This document shows positions 14,421-24,546 of a stretch of DNA of 64,000 nucleotides, piece by piece (position 1 is the stretch's first letter; each line of letters starts with the position of its first letter). The notes below the pieces were generated by a model. It ran no database searches. It was not told the DNA's origin and was given only the letters and a program-made list of their open reading frames with translations. This DNA comes from Setophaga petechia (lineage: Eukaryota; Chordata; Aves; Passeriformes; Parulidae), in the NCBI GenBank assembly GCA_024362935.1, contig JANCRA010000010.1, forward strand, positions 5,758,501 through 5,822,500, in the 5' to 3' direction. Both the position numbers and the translations under genes were made by a program.

Positions 14421-15280
14421 TGTGCCCCGTGGTCCCACACTCAGAGCTCCCCGCCCCGAGCTCCCGGGGCCGCTCCACATCCCACCCCGGCCGCCGCTCC
14501 GAGCGGGGTCTCGCCAATGGGACACGCTCACGCACCACTCCTGTACCGCAAAGGGTTAAATTCCTGGACGGTCACGGTTCCAGTGGGTTCAGGGCAAAAG
14601 GGACCCTCAGGCAAAGTCACACAGGTGACCCCTCTTACTGTGAAATTTCACGGCTGGCCCCTGTTCCCCTTAGTCACCTACTCCCCAAATTAGTCTCTTC
14701 CCTCTTATCCCGCCAGTGCTTCATTTCCCCGGGAGCTGCCAGGGAGGCGTCCCGTGGCGCGCTCCTTTGAAATTCAAATAACCGCTTTCCCACCTCCCGC
14801 TGACTGACGCCTTCAAAGTCTCCCGCCGCTCCAAACTCCTCCTGCGGCGTCCCTCTCACCTGCACCCACGCTAATTCACTTTTCCTCCCAATTATCAACC
14901 CATCCCCTCTGCCCACCAGCTGCTCATCCGACCCGTTTGCGCCTGCGAGCGCTGTAACAAAGCAGAGCTTGAGGGGGACACGGGACTCGGGGCAAAAGTG
15001 GCTCAAAATTACCCGTGGCTAAGTTTTCTCGCCCCAGATAACCTCCCTGTGGACTGCCCCGGCTTGGTCACATCCAGAGGCTACAGAGATGCTTCTGAGA
15101 CGAAGCAGACTTGGCCGAAGTTCTCATAACCTTTTCCGCAGTGCCAAGCCAGCTGCCAATCCTTGTCCTGGGTCACGGCACCCACATGGCTGACGAGACA
15201 GTGCTAATGACCAGCGCAGCAGGACAGCCGCAGCAGCACTGCCCTGCACCGGGACCCCCTGAGGCAATCACAGCCGCCTG
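14420..15280. other. Intergenic spacer between the leftward promoter and the CDHR4 3' end
   Basis: About 0.85 kb of moderately GC-rich sequence with no conserved coding exon and no recognisable repeat. It separates the CpG island on the left from the CDHR4 poly(A) signal at 15297-15302. I see nothing else that I can support here. Confidence 0.5.
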
Positions 15281-15296
15281 TGCAATCTCTGACACA

Positions 15297-15302
15297 TTTA
15301 TT
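15297..15302 (-). terminator. CDHR4: CDHR4 poly(A) signal AATAAA
   Basis: AATAAA on the minus strand, about 170 nt beyond the CDHR4 stop codon (15469-15471). That gives a short 3' UTR, as for the other genes of this cluster. Confidence 0.75.
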
Positions 15303-15468
15303 AGCTCTGCACCGGCTGAGGCGGCCCAGGGTGTGGCTGCACCCCGTGTGCAGCAGGTTTGGCCACAAAGGATGGGTCTCCTCCTCGGGGCTGTACCAGC
15401 TGTGTGCCAGTGTCCGGTGCTCTGCCCAGCCCTGCCCACATGGAGCTGCGGGGCACAAGGAGCCCCCT

Positions 15469-18400
15469 TCAGATCCAGCGCCGAGCCCCGGTCACGCTGC
15501 TGAAGAGATAATCCCTGCCGGTGCCTGGGATGGAGGCAGCACTCTGTCACTGCCCTGTGGGCCTGGTCCCCATCCCTGCTGTCCCCAGACTCCTCTGCCC
15601 TGGAGGACACAACCTCAGGCTGTTGGGGCTGTGGGACAGGGCACTCACGTGGGTCCTGAGCATGGCCATCGAACTGCCCCTGCGGGGAGGAGACAGGAGA
15701 GGCTGCTGAGGCCACAGGGTTCTTCTGCCTCCCTGGCAGGGCACCCACCCTCGCTGCCACACACTTACTGGGCTGCTGGCGTGTGGGTGTCCCTGTTCCT
15801 CCTTGTTCCTGCCATGCTCCATCACATCCCGGGAGCTGCAGAAGGAAGAGGGGAAGGGAGGGAATGCTGCCAGTGATGGGCTGTGGCCTCAGCCCCAAGA
15901 GGTGCTGCTGGGAGAGACTTGCCAGCCAGGTTTTGCCCTGCCAGCTGCACCCTGTTAAGCCCATCATCCACCTACCTGTTTGTCCCCTGGCACAGGAGGG
16001 GATGGACTGTGACAGGGCTGTGCTCCCCCAAGCACCAGCATCTTTCACCAGTGCCTGAGCAGCAAGCAGGTCTGTCACCACGTCCTCTTGTTTCCCCGTG
16101 TGCTGGCATGCACCACTCTTGTGCTTGGAGGATGCTGTGCTGGGGGAGCTGCCAGGGCCACCCACAGGGGCTAACCCTGGGTCTTCTCCCTTGCCCGGTC
16201 CCTACACTCCCAGTGTCACCAAGCACTGTGTCCCCAGCCTTGCCAATGAACCTGGATCCGGCTATGGGGCAGTTATGCCGCTGGAGGTGACTGTTATCCT
16301 GCCATGGGCTTGCATGGCCCCTCCTTGCTGTGCAGACCCTTGGCACAGGCTGCTCTAGCATCTGCCCAGGCTCTGTCCTCTGTCACCTGTCACCATCACT
16401 GATCCTCCAGGGGTTGTGCAGCCTGCTCAGCTTTTCCCTGGGAGCTTTCCCTAAAAAATGGGGCTCACCCCTGCCAAACAGGGGCTCCCCTGGTAAGCTG
16501 CAGTGACCTCAGCCCTGGTGCCAGGACCCAACCTTGCAGTAGCCATTGGCACCAGTACTGTGCCATCCTACCCTGTCCACTGCAGAGTTTGTGCCCCAGC
16601 CTGGCCGCCAACATCATGGTCTCCCTGCTTCCATAGCCCCCATCAGGGTTGCCCCCTTGCCCTGGGCAGAGATGGCTCCCTGGAACAGCAAGCCACGGCC
16701 AAATGCAGAGAATATTAAACATACCCCGTGTGCTGCGTCTCCCTGGCTACCTGCAAGGACAATACAACCAGCAATGTGACCACCCTGGCCAGCCAGCACT
16801 CACCTCTTGGCCAGGAACAGCTTTCCAGGGGCCCGGCTGCTGTGGGAGGAGCAGAAGGCAGCCGTGAACCCTCAGCCCTGCTCACTGAGCCGTGCCGTGA
16901 TAAGGGCTGGGGCTCACCTGCACAGCAGGTTCCGGGCCGTGCAGCCCAGGGTGGCCAGCAGCAGGACACCAGAGACGGTCAGCACGGCCACAAACCAGGC
17001 TGGTGGGTGCCACATCGCCTCCGTCCGCAGGACAACCAGCGGCTCCTTGTGCAGCGTCTGTGGAGGCAGTGCGTGAGGGGCATGGGAGGGTGTTCCAAGG
17101 GACCCCAGAGCTCCTCCCGGCCACGGGCTCTGCTCACCGTGCTCTGGGTGGTGGTGCTGGCTGGCACCGGGGTGCTCCGGGGGGTGACGTGCACCACCAG
17201 GGCCACCAGGCTGCTGCGGCGGCGGCGGCCACCAGAGCCGCCCCAAACCTCCACCAGCAGGACAAAGGGCTGGGGCTCGGCTCGGTCACCGGGCAGGTAG
17301 ACAAGGGTGTTCCCCTCCAGCCGAAAGCGCCCATCCTCATTGCCTGGACGAGAGGGTCTGCTCAGTGTCACCCCACGGCGAGGGCTGGTTTGTGCCGAGC
17401 CTTGGCCGCTCCTCACCTCCAACAATGGTGTAGGTCAGCGGGGCGCTGTCGGGGCTGCCGTGGCACAGCAGGCGGGTGACAGGCTGGCGGCTGCCCGGGG
17501 ACCCGGCCGTGATCCGCAGCTCCTGCACCTCGGGGATGCACTCCGGCAGCTGGTCCGGCACAGCCTGCCGGGAGCAGGGGGAAGCGGTGGGGTAGGCAGC
17601 CCCAGTCCTCGCAGCCACCACAGCCCACCCAGCGGGCTGCCCGCACACCTGCAGGCGCACAGACACATCGCACAGACGGCTCTGCCTCTTCCTCGGGTCC
17701 AGGTCATTGTGGGTGTCCGTCAGCCGCACCACCAGCCTGTAGCTCTTGTGCTGCTGCGAGTCCAGGGGTCCCACCACGCGGATCTCGCCTGTGGGAGCTG
17801 TGAGCTGCTGGGAGCCGGTGGGTGCCATGGGTGTGCGGGGCTGGGGAAGGGGCCGGGGGCTCACCAGTGTGCCTGTCGATGGAGAAGGGCTGTGCGGGGC
17901 CAGGCCCCCCCTCCAGGCTGTACTCCAGGCTCTCCTGGGGGTAGTCACGGTCAGTGCCAGCCACACGCCCCACGACGCTGCCGAAAGCTGCTGTCTCTGG
18001 CACGGTGAAGGTGGCACTGCTGGGGCATGCCGGTCTGAATTCGTTGACAGGTGTCACCGTCACAAGCACAGGCACACGGGCTGTGTGGCACACAGCTGCT
18101 CAGCCAGGCTGGCACCACCCCACAGCCTGTGCTGGGCTGGGTGACATGGGGACAGAGGCACCACCTCTGGGGTGGGCATCTCTGGGGCAGCAGGGAAAGA
18201 ATGTTTCCTCCGTGATCTGCTGGTTTGGGGATTGGGAAAGGTATTTTCCCACCCTAGGGACATGGGCACTCACTGCTCTGTCGGGGCTGCCCTCCCACTG
18301 TCACCACAATGGTGGCTGTGAACTGGAAGCCCAGAGCAACCATGGCCTCCGAGTCATAGTCCAGGGTGGTGTTGACCTGCCAAGCCAGGAGGGGAGACTC

Positions 18401-21262
18401 AGGCTGAGCTGAGGCACTGTGCAAAGCTCAGATGCTCTGTGAAGCCAGAGTGTCCCACAAATCCAGGGTGTCCCACAAAGCTTCAACGCCAGGGGAGAAG
18501 GAGGGAGCAAATGAGGAGAACAAGCAGGCCTTGGGGAGCAGGGAGCCCTGACCCAGAACTTGGCATGACAGCACAGGTCACAGGGTCCCATTGTCCCACT
18601 GGGCTGCGGGGTCTGGGCTTGCTGTCCACCTGGGCACTGCCCATGGCCCCACTCACCTTCAGCTGTGGCCCCTCCATGCAGAAGTGGGACAGGGAGGAGG
18701 GAGGCCCCTCAAGAGCATAGTGCAGACACCCATCAGTGCTGGAGGAGCCGGTGCACCTCAGCGTCACCAACGTGCTGCCAGGGGACATGGTTTCAGGCAC
18801 CTGGGACCTGTGGTGGGGCAGTCAGCAGCTCAGCCTCTGTCTCATGTCCTGGGTTTGGCAGAGACTCCATGCACCCCGCTCCCCCCTGAACCATACACGA
18901 AGATGGCTGGGACACATCTCGGTGCCAGGTGGTCTGTCCCCTGCACGGTGACATTGACCGTGGCTGTGGCGTGGTCGTCAGGGTGCAGCGCGTTGTAAGC
19001 CCGGATGAGGAGGTGGGCACGGCTCTCCTGCAGCCACCGGGTGCTGCGGATCTCCCCTGTCACTGCAGGAGGAGCCATGGCCTCGCACTGGGCACAGGGA
19101 CAGGGACAGGGTGATCCCTGCTGCTGCACTCACCCTCGTTAATGGTGAAGAGCACGGGAGCCACAGGAGCGAGGATGGCATAGCGAACATTGTCACCTCT
19201 GGCATGGACCTGTGTGACCACCTCCCAGGGGCGAATGCCTTCTGTCACAGTCACAGCCCGGTGTGGCTCACTGCAGGTGAGGTGGGCATTGTGGCACGGC
19301 CTGGTGCCACCAGCAGCCCCCTCCTGGCCCAGCCCCACTCACGGGAAGGTGACTCGGGGACGGCGTGATGGCAGCACCTCCACCCTTAGAGCCCTGCTGC
19401 AGTTGTGCCCGTGGCGATCCATCACCTCAATGTCCAACAGGAACGTCTGTGGGGCAGCACCGGGGCAGCTGTGGGACAGCCCCGGGTGGCACCAACAATG
19501 GGGATGGGAATGGGGATGGGGAAAGGAATAGCAATGGGATGGGAAAAGAAACAGGAACAGAGACAAAGGAGAGAGGGCAAGAGATGAGAATGGGGCTTGG
19601 AGTAGGAACAGAGGTGGGAAGAGGTGTGGAGATGGAGATAAGTATTAGCTGGAGACTAGAATGGGCAGGAATACAGACAGGGATGAGGATACGGACAGGA
19701 CTTGAGATGCGGAAGGGGATGGGGACAGGGCTGGAGCACTTGTGGGTCCAGGGGGAGACAGGGGCCTAATGGGCAGAGCAGGATGTGGAGGGAGAGCTGT
19801 GGCCAGGGAAGGGCTAAGCCCCAGTGGACTGAGAGGTGGCTGTGACCAGCCTGGGGCTGCTGGTGCCCACCTGAGTGTCCTTGCTGGGATCAAAACCATT
19901 GTCAGGTGCCAGCACCAGGCCCCGGTGGGTGAGTGTGAGTGGTGTGTTGCGGTTTCGGAGCCTAAACTGCAGAAAGGAGGGTGATGGGAACCCCTGTCCC
20001 ACTCCTCCATATCCGGGGTTCAGCTGTCCCCAAGGCTTCTCCCTTCTGTGGGGGTGTGGCCCCCAGGGAGCTGCCACTCACCGTCAGCCCACCGAGTGGC
20101 TGTGGCAGCACCACGTACAGGGGTGTCCGGGGTGCCACATCTGCCAGCACCTGCACCACATCACCCTCTGGAGCAGAGCACAGCTGTGAGAGCTTGGTGC
20201 TGGCTGGCACCCACAGCCCCCACTGCCCTGTGCCCCCCTGTTCCCACCTGCACTGGCAAAGAGGGTGTCACAGTGCAGCACATGCCCTGCTGTCACCCGG
20301 ACAAAGAGCCGCTCCTCCACCTCATCCTCACCAGGACAAGCAGCCCGCAGGATCAGTGTGTACTGGTTCACCCGGCGGGCATCGAGATCTGCGCCAGCAC
20401 GCAGTGTCACCTGCCACAGGGACACAGGCACTCAGCAGGGCACCTGCCAGCTCCTGTCCCACTCCCCATTCCCCAGCCACACCTCTGCCCGGAACGTGGT
20501 GGCATCTGTGGGGTCCGAGCTGATGGCGATGGAGTTGAAGGGGTGCTCGGGCTCGATGCTATCCAGGGTGACATTGGGACTGCTGCTCGAGTTGCTACAG
20601 GACACGGTCACCTCAGCGATGCGGGTGCCTGACACTGTATCCTCACTCAGGGTCACCACACGTGGCAGGTCAGGCAGGACTGGTGGAAGACCCCAGGGAC
20701 CACTGATGGCTCATCCAGCTGTGCTTACGGAGCTCTGCTCCTGCACCCAAGCACCAACCCAGCCACAGCTTCCCCTGGCAGACACAGTTGGGTCAAAAGC
20801 ACCCCGCTCTTACCTGTTGCTCTGACGAAAGTCCCTGCAAAGAGGAGAGTGTCACCACAGCCTGCCAGGTGTGCCCTGGCAATGCCCTGGGAGGCCCCAG
20901 AATTCTCTCTGCGAGATGCTCTGATGAAACCCCACTGGTGTCTGGATATGCCACAGTGATGCCCAAAAGAAGCCCCAGTAACATCCTGGCAATGCTGAGG
21001 ACACCCGGGAATGCTCTGAGCATGCTCGTGTGATGCCCCCTCCCCGCCTCAACCCAGCCAGGCAGCTGCCAACCCCTCTGCCCATCCTGGGGTCAGCCCC
21101 AGGAATGTGGGAGCAACCGAGGAGAGCCTCTTCCCTGTTGCCTTCCTCTCAGTCATCCACCCACGATCTGGCAAAGGGTGCCCCGAACACTGTGACCTTG
21201 AAGCACCTACCCGGGGCACAGAGGCTGAGGAGGAGGAAGGTGAGGTGTCCGTGCATGCCCAT
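15469..21262 (-). CDS. CDHR4: Cadherin-related family member 4
   Basis: Single-pass cadherin-related membrane protein, 768 aa predicted. Coding exons, 5' to 3' on the minus strand: 21262-21211, 20834-20814, 20679-20483, 20410-20248, 20167-20082, 19966-19871, 19446-19343, 19270-19134, 19062-18899, 18800-18657, 18376-18274, 18080-17865, 17788-17649, 17564-17417, 17343-17138, 17057-16918, 16839-16804, 15835-15769, 15679-15649, 15524-15469. All phases agree. It opens with a signal peptide (MGMHGHLTFLLLSLC). The ectodomain has cadherin-type signatures, for example PVNEF near residue 433 and DRD in the same repeat. The membrane span is about residues 680-698 (WFVAVLTVSGVLLLATLGC). The short tail is built from four tiny exons and ends FDGHAQDPRTGRDY then TGARRWI. 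The start is the first ATG before the signal peptide; a second in-frame ATG follows two codons later. Exon 17 has tandem CAGCAG acceptors, so one Ser is optional. Human CDHR4 is about 788 aa. Confidence 0.88.
15836..16803 (-). other. CDHR4 intron 17
   Basis: About 970 bp between the exon coding residues just after the membrane span and the first tail exon. I saw no repeat or additional exon that keeps frame. Skipping straight from exon 16 or 17 to a nearby acceptor at about 16750 would meet a stop within about ten codons. Confidence 0.6.
19496..19745. repeat. Purine-rich (G/A) minisatellite in CDHR4 intron 6
   Basis: The plus strand is almost all purine for about 250 bp, built of degenerate GGGAATG, GGGGAT and GGGACAG-like units. 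The CDHR4 sense strand is therefore pyrimidine-rich. It lies wholly inside the intron between the exons at 19966-19871 and 19446-19343. Confidence 0.75.
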
Positions 21263-21320
21263 AGCTCGCTGGGTGTTTGGGACAAGCTGCAGCCGGTTGC
21301 CAGGGCTGCTGGGCACCGCC
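21263..21320 (-). promoter_or_regulatory. CDHR4: CDHR4 proximal promoter with an RFX X-box-like palindrome
   Basis: At 21296-21309 the sequence is GTTGCC-AG-GGCTGC, reading on the CDHR4 strand as GCAGCC-CT-GGCAAC. This fits the RFX X-box layout of two inverted half sites with a 2 bp spacer, with one mismatch from the usual consensus. It lies about 35-45 bp upstream of the start codon. RFX factors drive motile-cilia genes (established). No TATA box is seen. Function here is inferred. Confidence 0.5.
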
Positions 21321-21599
21321 CCAGCCCGGCGTCATGCCGTCCATCCCCACCCGTGGTGGCCGGCCCGGCCAGGGGAGGGACAGGGCACGGCTCCAGTACC
21401 CCCGGCTCTGCACGCCGCCGCTCCCGGCCCCTCGCCACTCGCAGCTCCGTGGGGTTTGGCTGCCACCCCACGCTGCTTCACATTGCGGCACGCTCGGGAA
21501 CCGGGAAAATTAGCTCGGAGGTAATTTTTGGCCGTGTTCTCGTTCATTTGCAAACCAGTGCCGCTTCTCCCGGGATCTCCATTAAGCGTTATTAGTTCC

Positions 21600-22097
21600 C
21601 AATTAACGGGCACCGCGGCCCGGGTCACTCTTCCCTTCCCGCCTCCAGCGTCCAGCCCGGCTCTGGCAGCCCGGTGGCGCGGGGTGCCGGCGGGGGATGC
21701 CTCCGCCGGGTCTCTGTACCGGGGCTGCCCTCCTTCCCGGCGGGGCGTACCGAGCTGCGGGACGCCCGGTGCCCGCGGTGCCGCCGGCCGGGACACGGAT
21801 CGCGCCTGGCCCGGCGGTGCCCGGGTGGTGCCCGGCGCGGGGCCCCGGGGCGGCGGGGAGGGGTCCGTGGGCGGGGCGGGGCCCCGGGGCGGCGGTGCCG
21901 GTGCGGGTCGGGCTCACGTTACGGCGGCCCCATTGGCCGGGGCGGGGCGGGGCGGGGCCGCCGGGCAGCGCCGGGAGGCGGCGGGCACGGCCGGGCGCTC
22001 CGTCCGCTGTCGCTGCTGCTGCTGCTGCTGCTCTGCCACCGGTACCGGCGGCTCTGGGAGCGGAGCCGGGAGCGGCGCCGGAGGAGCAGGACCAGGC
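21600..22097 (+). promoter_or_regulatory. INKA1: INKA1 CpG-island promoter and 5' UTR
   Basis: Very CpG-rich. An inverted CCAAT box (ATTGG, 21932-21936) is followed directly by three tandem GGGGCGGGG-type GC boxes (21937-21957), a classic TATA-less promoter. About 140 nt of probable 5' UTR follows and contains a (GCT)7 run at 22012-22032. The start codon is at 22098. Confidence 0.65.
22012..22032 (+). repeat. (GCT)7 trinucleotide repeat in INKA1 5' UTR
   Basis: Seven uninterrupted GCT units about 65 nt upstream of the INKA1 start codon, inside the CpG island. It is short and may be length-variable. Confidence 0.85.
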
Positions 22098-24352
22098 ATG
22101 CACAACGCCCGCCCAGACGAGCTCGGCGCCGACCGGGTAAGTGCCGCCGCGGGCACCGGGAGGGAACGGGACGGGACGGGACCACCGCGCCCGCGCCCCG
22201 CCGCCCCGGGACTGCGGGACTGCCGTGACGTCCGGGCGCTGCCGGTGACATCAAGGCCGTGACATTACAGGCGAGGCCAAAGGCGGCGCGGGGGACGTGT
22301 GCGCCCGATGGGACCCTGGTGGTGCGGGGACACGGATGGCCAGCGGGCACAGTGTCCAGCTGTCAAGGTGCCAGCGGCACCGTCCCTCCGGAGCTGCCAC
22401 CCTGCCACCCACCTGGGCTGCCCCGAGAGACGGCGGTGACAGGGTGGCCCTTCGGCTCTCCTGGGCCTGCCACATGCTTACCCAGCACCTCACAACCGGC
22501 TGCCCCGGTGTTCCCGGCCAGCGGCAAGACTGGGCGGCTCGGAGTGGTGGCACATTGCCACTAGGGCTGGATGAGAGGGTCCCGGCCAGCGGGGAGGGGG
22601 ACAGGGATTTGCACGGGGACGCGGAGAGGGACAAGGACAGCCCAGCCAACAGCTGTGTCAGGGCCAGCCAGAGAGGACAGAATTATCGGTCCTGGAAGCA
22701 ATCCCTCCTGCACACTCAGCTTCCCGCGACTCTAGCGCGGAAAGGAAAGCGGACGTAACACCCTGCTTTTGGGTTCAGACAATAGGAATTCAAGAGCGAG
22801 GAGCGGCCCGGCTGCGGGAGCCAGCAGTCCCTTCCAGCGCCCGCCCGGCCGTGCTCCGTTCAGCCCTGGCTGCCTTGCTCCCGTGTAATTTCCGGCGTTT
22901 GGGGGGTCCCGGGCCTTGGGCGCAGGCCTGGCTGCACCCTGACGTCACCTGGGGTGTCCCCAGCTGGAGGGCTCGGGGTGGGTGGGTGGCCCTGCCAAGG
23001 TGCGGGGGCAGAGCCCCACCCCAGCACCCGCGGGTGCCCCGGGGCTGCCGCTGGCCCCGTGCCACGAGAGGGGTTCTGCCGGAGAGGTGTCCCGGCTGCC
23101 TCCCCGCCGAGAAGGGGGCACTCGAGGGGCTGTCGGGGGGGCAGTGCGGCGCCCGCTCCTACGTGCCGTGGCCCTCTGTCATTTCCCGCAGGCACGGCCG
23201 GGGCTGGGTGCCTGCTTGCTCACCCGACAAGCCGCTGCACGCCGGCCGGCTCCGCGCAGGAGCCGCAGGAAAGCGGGGCCCGGGGCTGGAGGCAAGCCGG
23301 GACCTGCGGCCCGCTCTCCGCACCCTGCCGCACGCCCATTGCGCCAGCGAAGCCCCCACCAGCCGGGGCGGGGGGGCGCGGGGTGCCGAGCAGGGTGGGA
23401 TGGGGATGGCGGGGTGCCGAGCAGGGTGGGATGGGATGGGGATGGCGGTGCTGGCCATGTGCTGATCTCCCTTTCCCTGCAGTGGTGCCGGCGGGACGCG
23501 GGCCCGACGCCGCGGGTGCACATGCACGGCACGCGGCCGACACCGCACCACCCCGGCAGGACCTCGGGCCCGGCCCCCCGAGCCCCGCGCCCCGGCTCGG
23601 CGGCGGACTCGGCCTGCAGCTTGGATCCCGGCGGCGAGGAGGAGGAGGGGGGCGGCCCGGCCGCTCGCTCCCCCCCGGCCAGCGAGCGCAGTCTGGAGTT
23701 CGACTCGGGCTACTCGGAGGCGTCGGGGGGCACGTGGAGGGAAGAGGAGGCGCCCGTGCGCCGCCGCCATCTGCTGCCCTGCCAACGGGCGCACCGGCTC
23801 TCCGCCGGCCCCGCCGCCCCGCCGCCCGTCCCCGCCCGCCGTGTCCGCCCCAAATCCACCTCGGACGCCTGCCTGGAGCAGTGGCGGGCCCTGGAGCCCG
23901 CCGACACGCAGGACTGGACCGTAGCGCTGCTGTCGCAGAGCCGGAACCGGCAGCCTCTGGTGCTGGGCGACAACTGCTTCGCTGACCTGGTGGAGAACTG
24001 GATGGACCTGCCCGAGGTGGGCGCCGAACCGCGCCGCCGAGCCCCCGCCGAGCCCTCCCGCCGGCTGGCCAAGCCCCCCGCCTTCCTGCTCAGCCTCTCG
24101 GGCAACGTGCGCCGCAAGCTGGCCAACATGGCCCGGCCCCGGGGGACCGACGGTGCCCGGCCGGGGGGCCGCGATGCCACCAAGCGTTTCTCCTGCCCGC
24201 TGGGGCTGGGGGGACAGCCCAAGGGCGCCTGCTTCCACCAGTCCCACAGCAACATCGCCCAGCTGGCCACGGACTTCCACCGCTTCACCGCCTTGATGAA
24301 CAGCCGCAGCCGCCAGCCCATCATCTGCAACGACGTTATCGGCTACATTTAG
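22098..24352 (+). CDS. INKA1: Inka box actin regulator 1 (PAK4 inhibitor)
   Basis: Predicted 302 aa from two coding exons: 22098-22136 (13 codons, donor GTAAGT) and 23483-24352 (acceptor after CCCTGCAG). The join is in phase 0 and gives MHNARPDELGADR followed by WCRRDAG, matching the start of mammalian INKA1 (formerly FAM212A). INKA1 binds the PAK4 kinase domain and inhibits it (established). The Inka box is at about residues 166-191 (SRNRQPLVLGDNCF...ENWMDLPE). A second copy of the core, SRSRQPIICND, lies at 287-297 next to the C-terminus. A conserved block RPKSTSDACLEQW lies at about 135-147, and an acidic stretch with FDSGYSEASG...TWREEE at about 85-102. Human INKA1 is 287 aa. A 5' UTR exon may precede exon 1. 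It converges with UBA7, whose stop codon is about 195 bp away. Confidence 0.93.
22137..23482 (+). other. INKA1 intron 1
   Basis: GC-rich 1.35 kb intron. Near its 3' end, at about 23395-23455, is a small direct repeat of GGTGGGATGGGGATGGCGG units. No other exon or interspersed repeat is recognisable. Long open frames cross it only because the DNA is GC-rich. Confidence 0.7.
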
Positions 24353-24388
24353 CCCGGCTGCGGCGGCGGCCCGCACCCCCACCCTGTA

Positions 24389-24394
24389 AATAAA
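24389..24394 (+). terminator. INKA1: INKA1 poly(A) signal AATAAA
   Basis: AATAAA 37 nt after the INKA1 stop codon, giving a very short 3' UTR. The opposing UBA7 signal starts 118 bp further on. Confidence 0.85.
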
Positions 24395-24511
24395 CCCCCG
24401 TTTTGTACGGTCTGGGCGCCGCAGCGTTTATCAAAGGGAGTGCCTGTGCCCCGACTCCAGGCCGGGGCAAGCAGGGCGGTTTTGCAAGGAGGGCTATTGC
24501 AGCCTGCAGCT

Positions 24512-24517
24512 TTTATT
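24512..24517 (-). terminator. UBA7: UBA7 poly(A) signal AATAAA
   Basis: AATAAA on the minus strand, about 30 nt beyond the UBA7 stop codon (24547-24549). It faces the INKA1 signal at 24389-24394, so the two transcripts end within about 100 bp of each other. Confidence 0.85.
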
Positions 24518-24546
24518 GCATGGGGCAGGAGATGCTGGCCCCTTGC

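Noticed and set aside
13332..14693. A 453-codon open frame on the plus strand across the CpG island
   Set aside because: Composition is Pro/Arg/Ala/Gly only, other frames are open too, no domain is seen, and consensus donors on the opposite strand explain the region as promoter and non-coding exon.
15173..16165. A 330-codon minus-strand frame as the end of CDHR4
   Set aside because: It crosses real introns. Only the short piece around GQFDGHAQDP is exon; splice sites and phase give the proper tail ending TGARRWI.
16715..16754. An alternative last CDHR4 exon ending ETQHTGYV
   Set aside because: Possible by phase from exon 17, but it lacks the conserved tail and a poly(A) signal nearby; the four-exon tail with AATAAA at 15297 is better supported.
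23159..24382. A 407-codon open frame on the minus strand
   Set aside because: Antisense shadow of INKA1 exon 2, low-complexity Ala/Gly/Arg.
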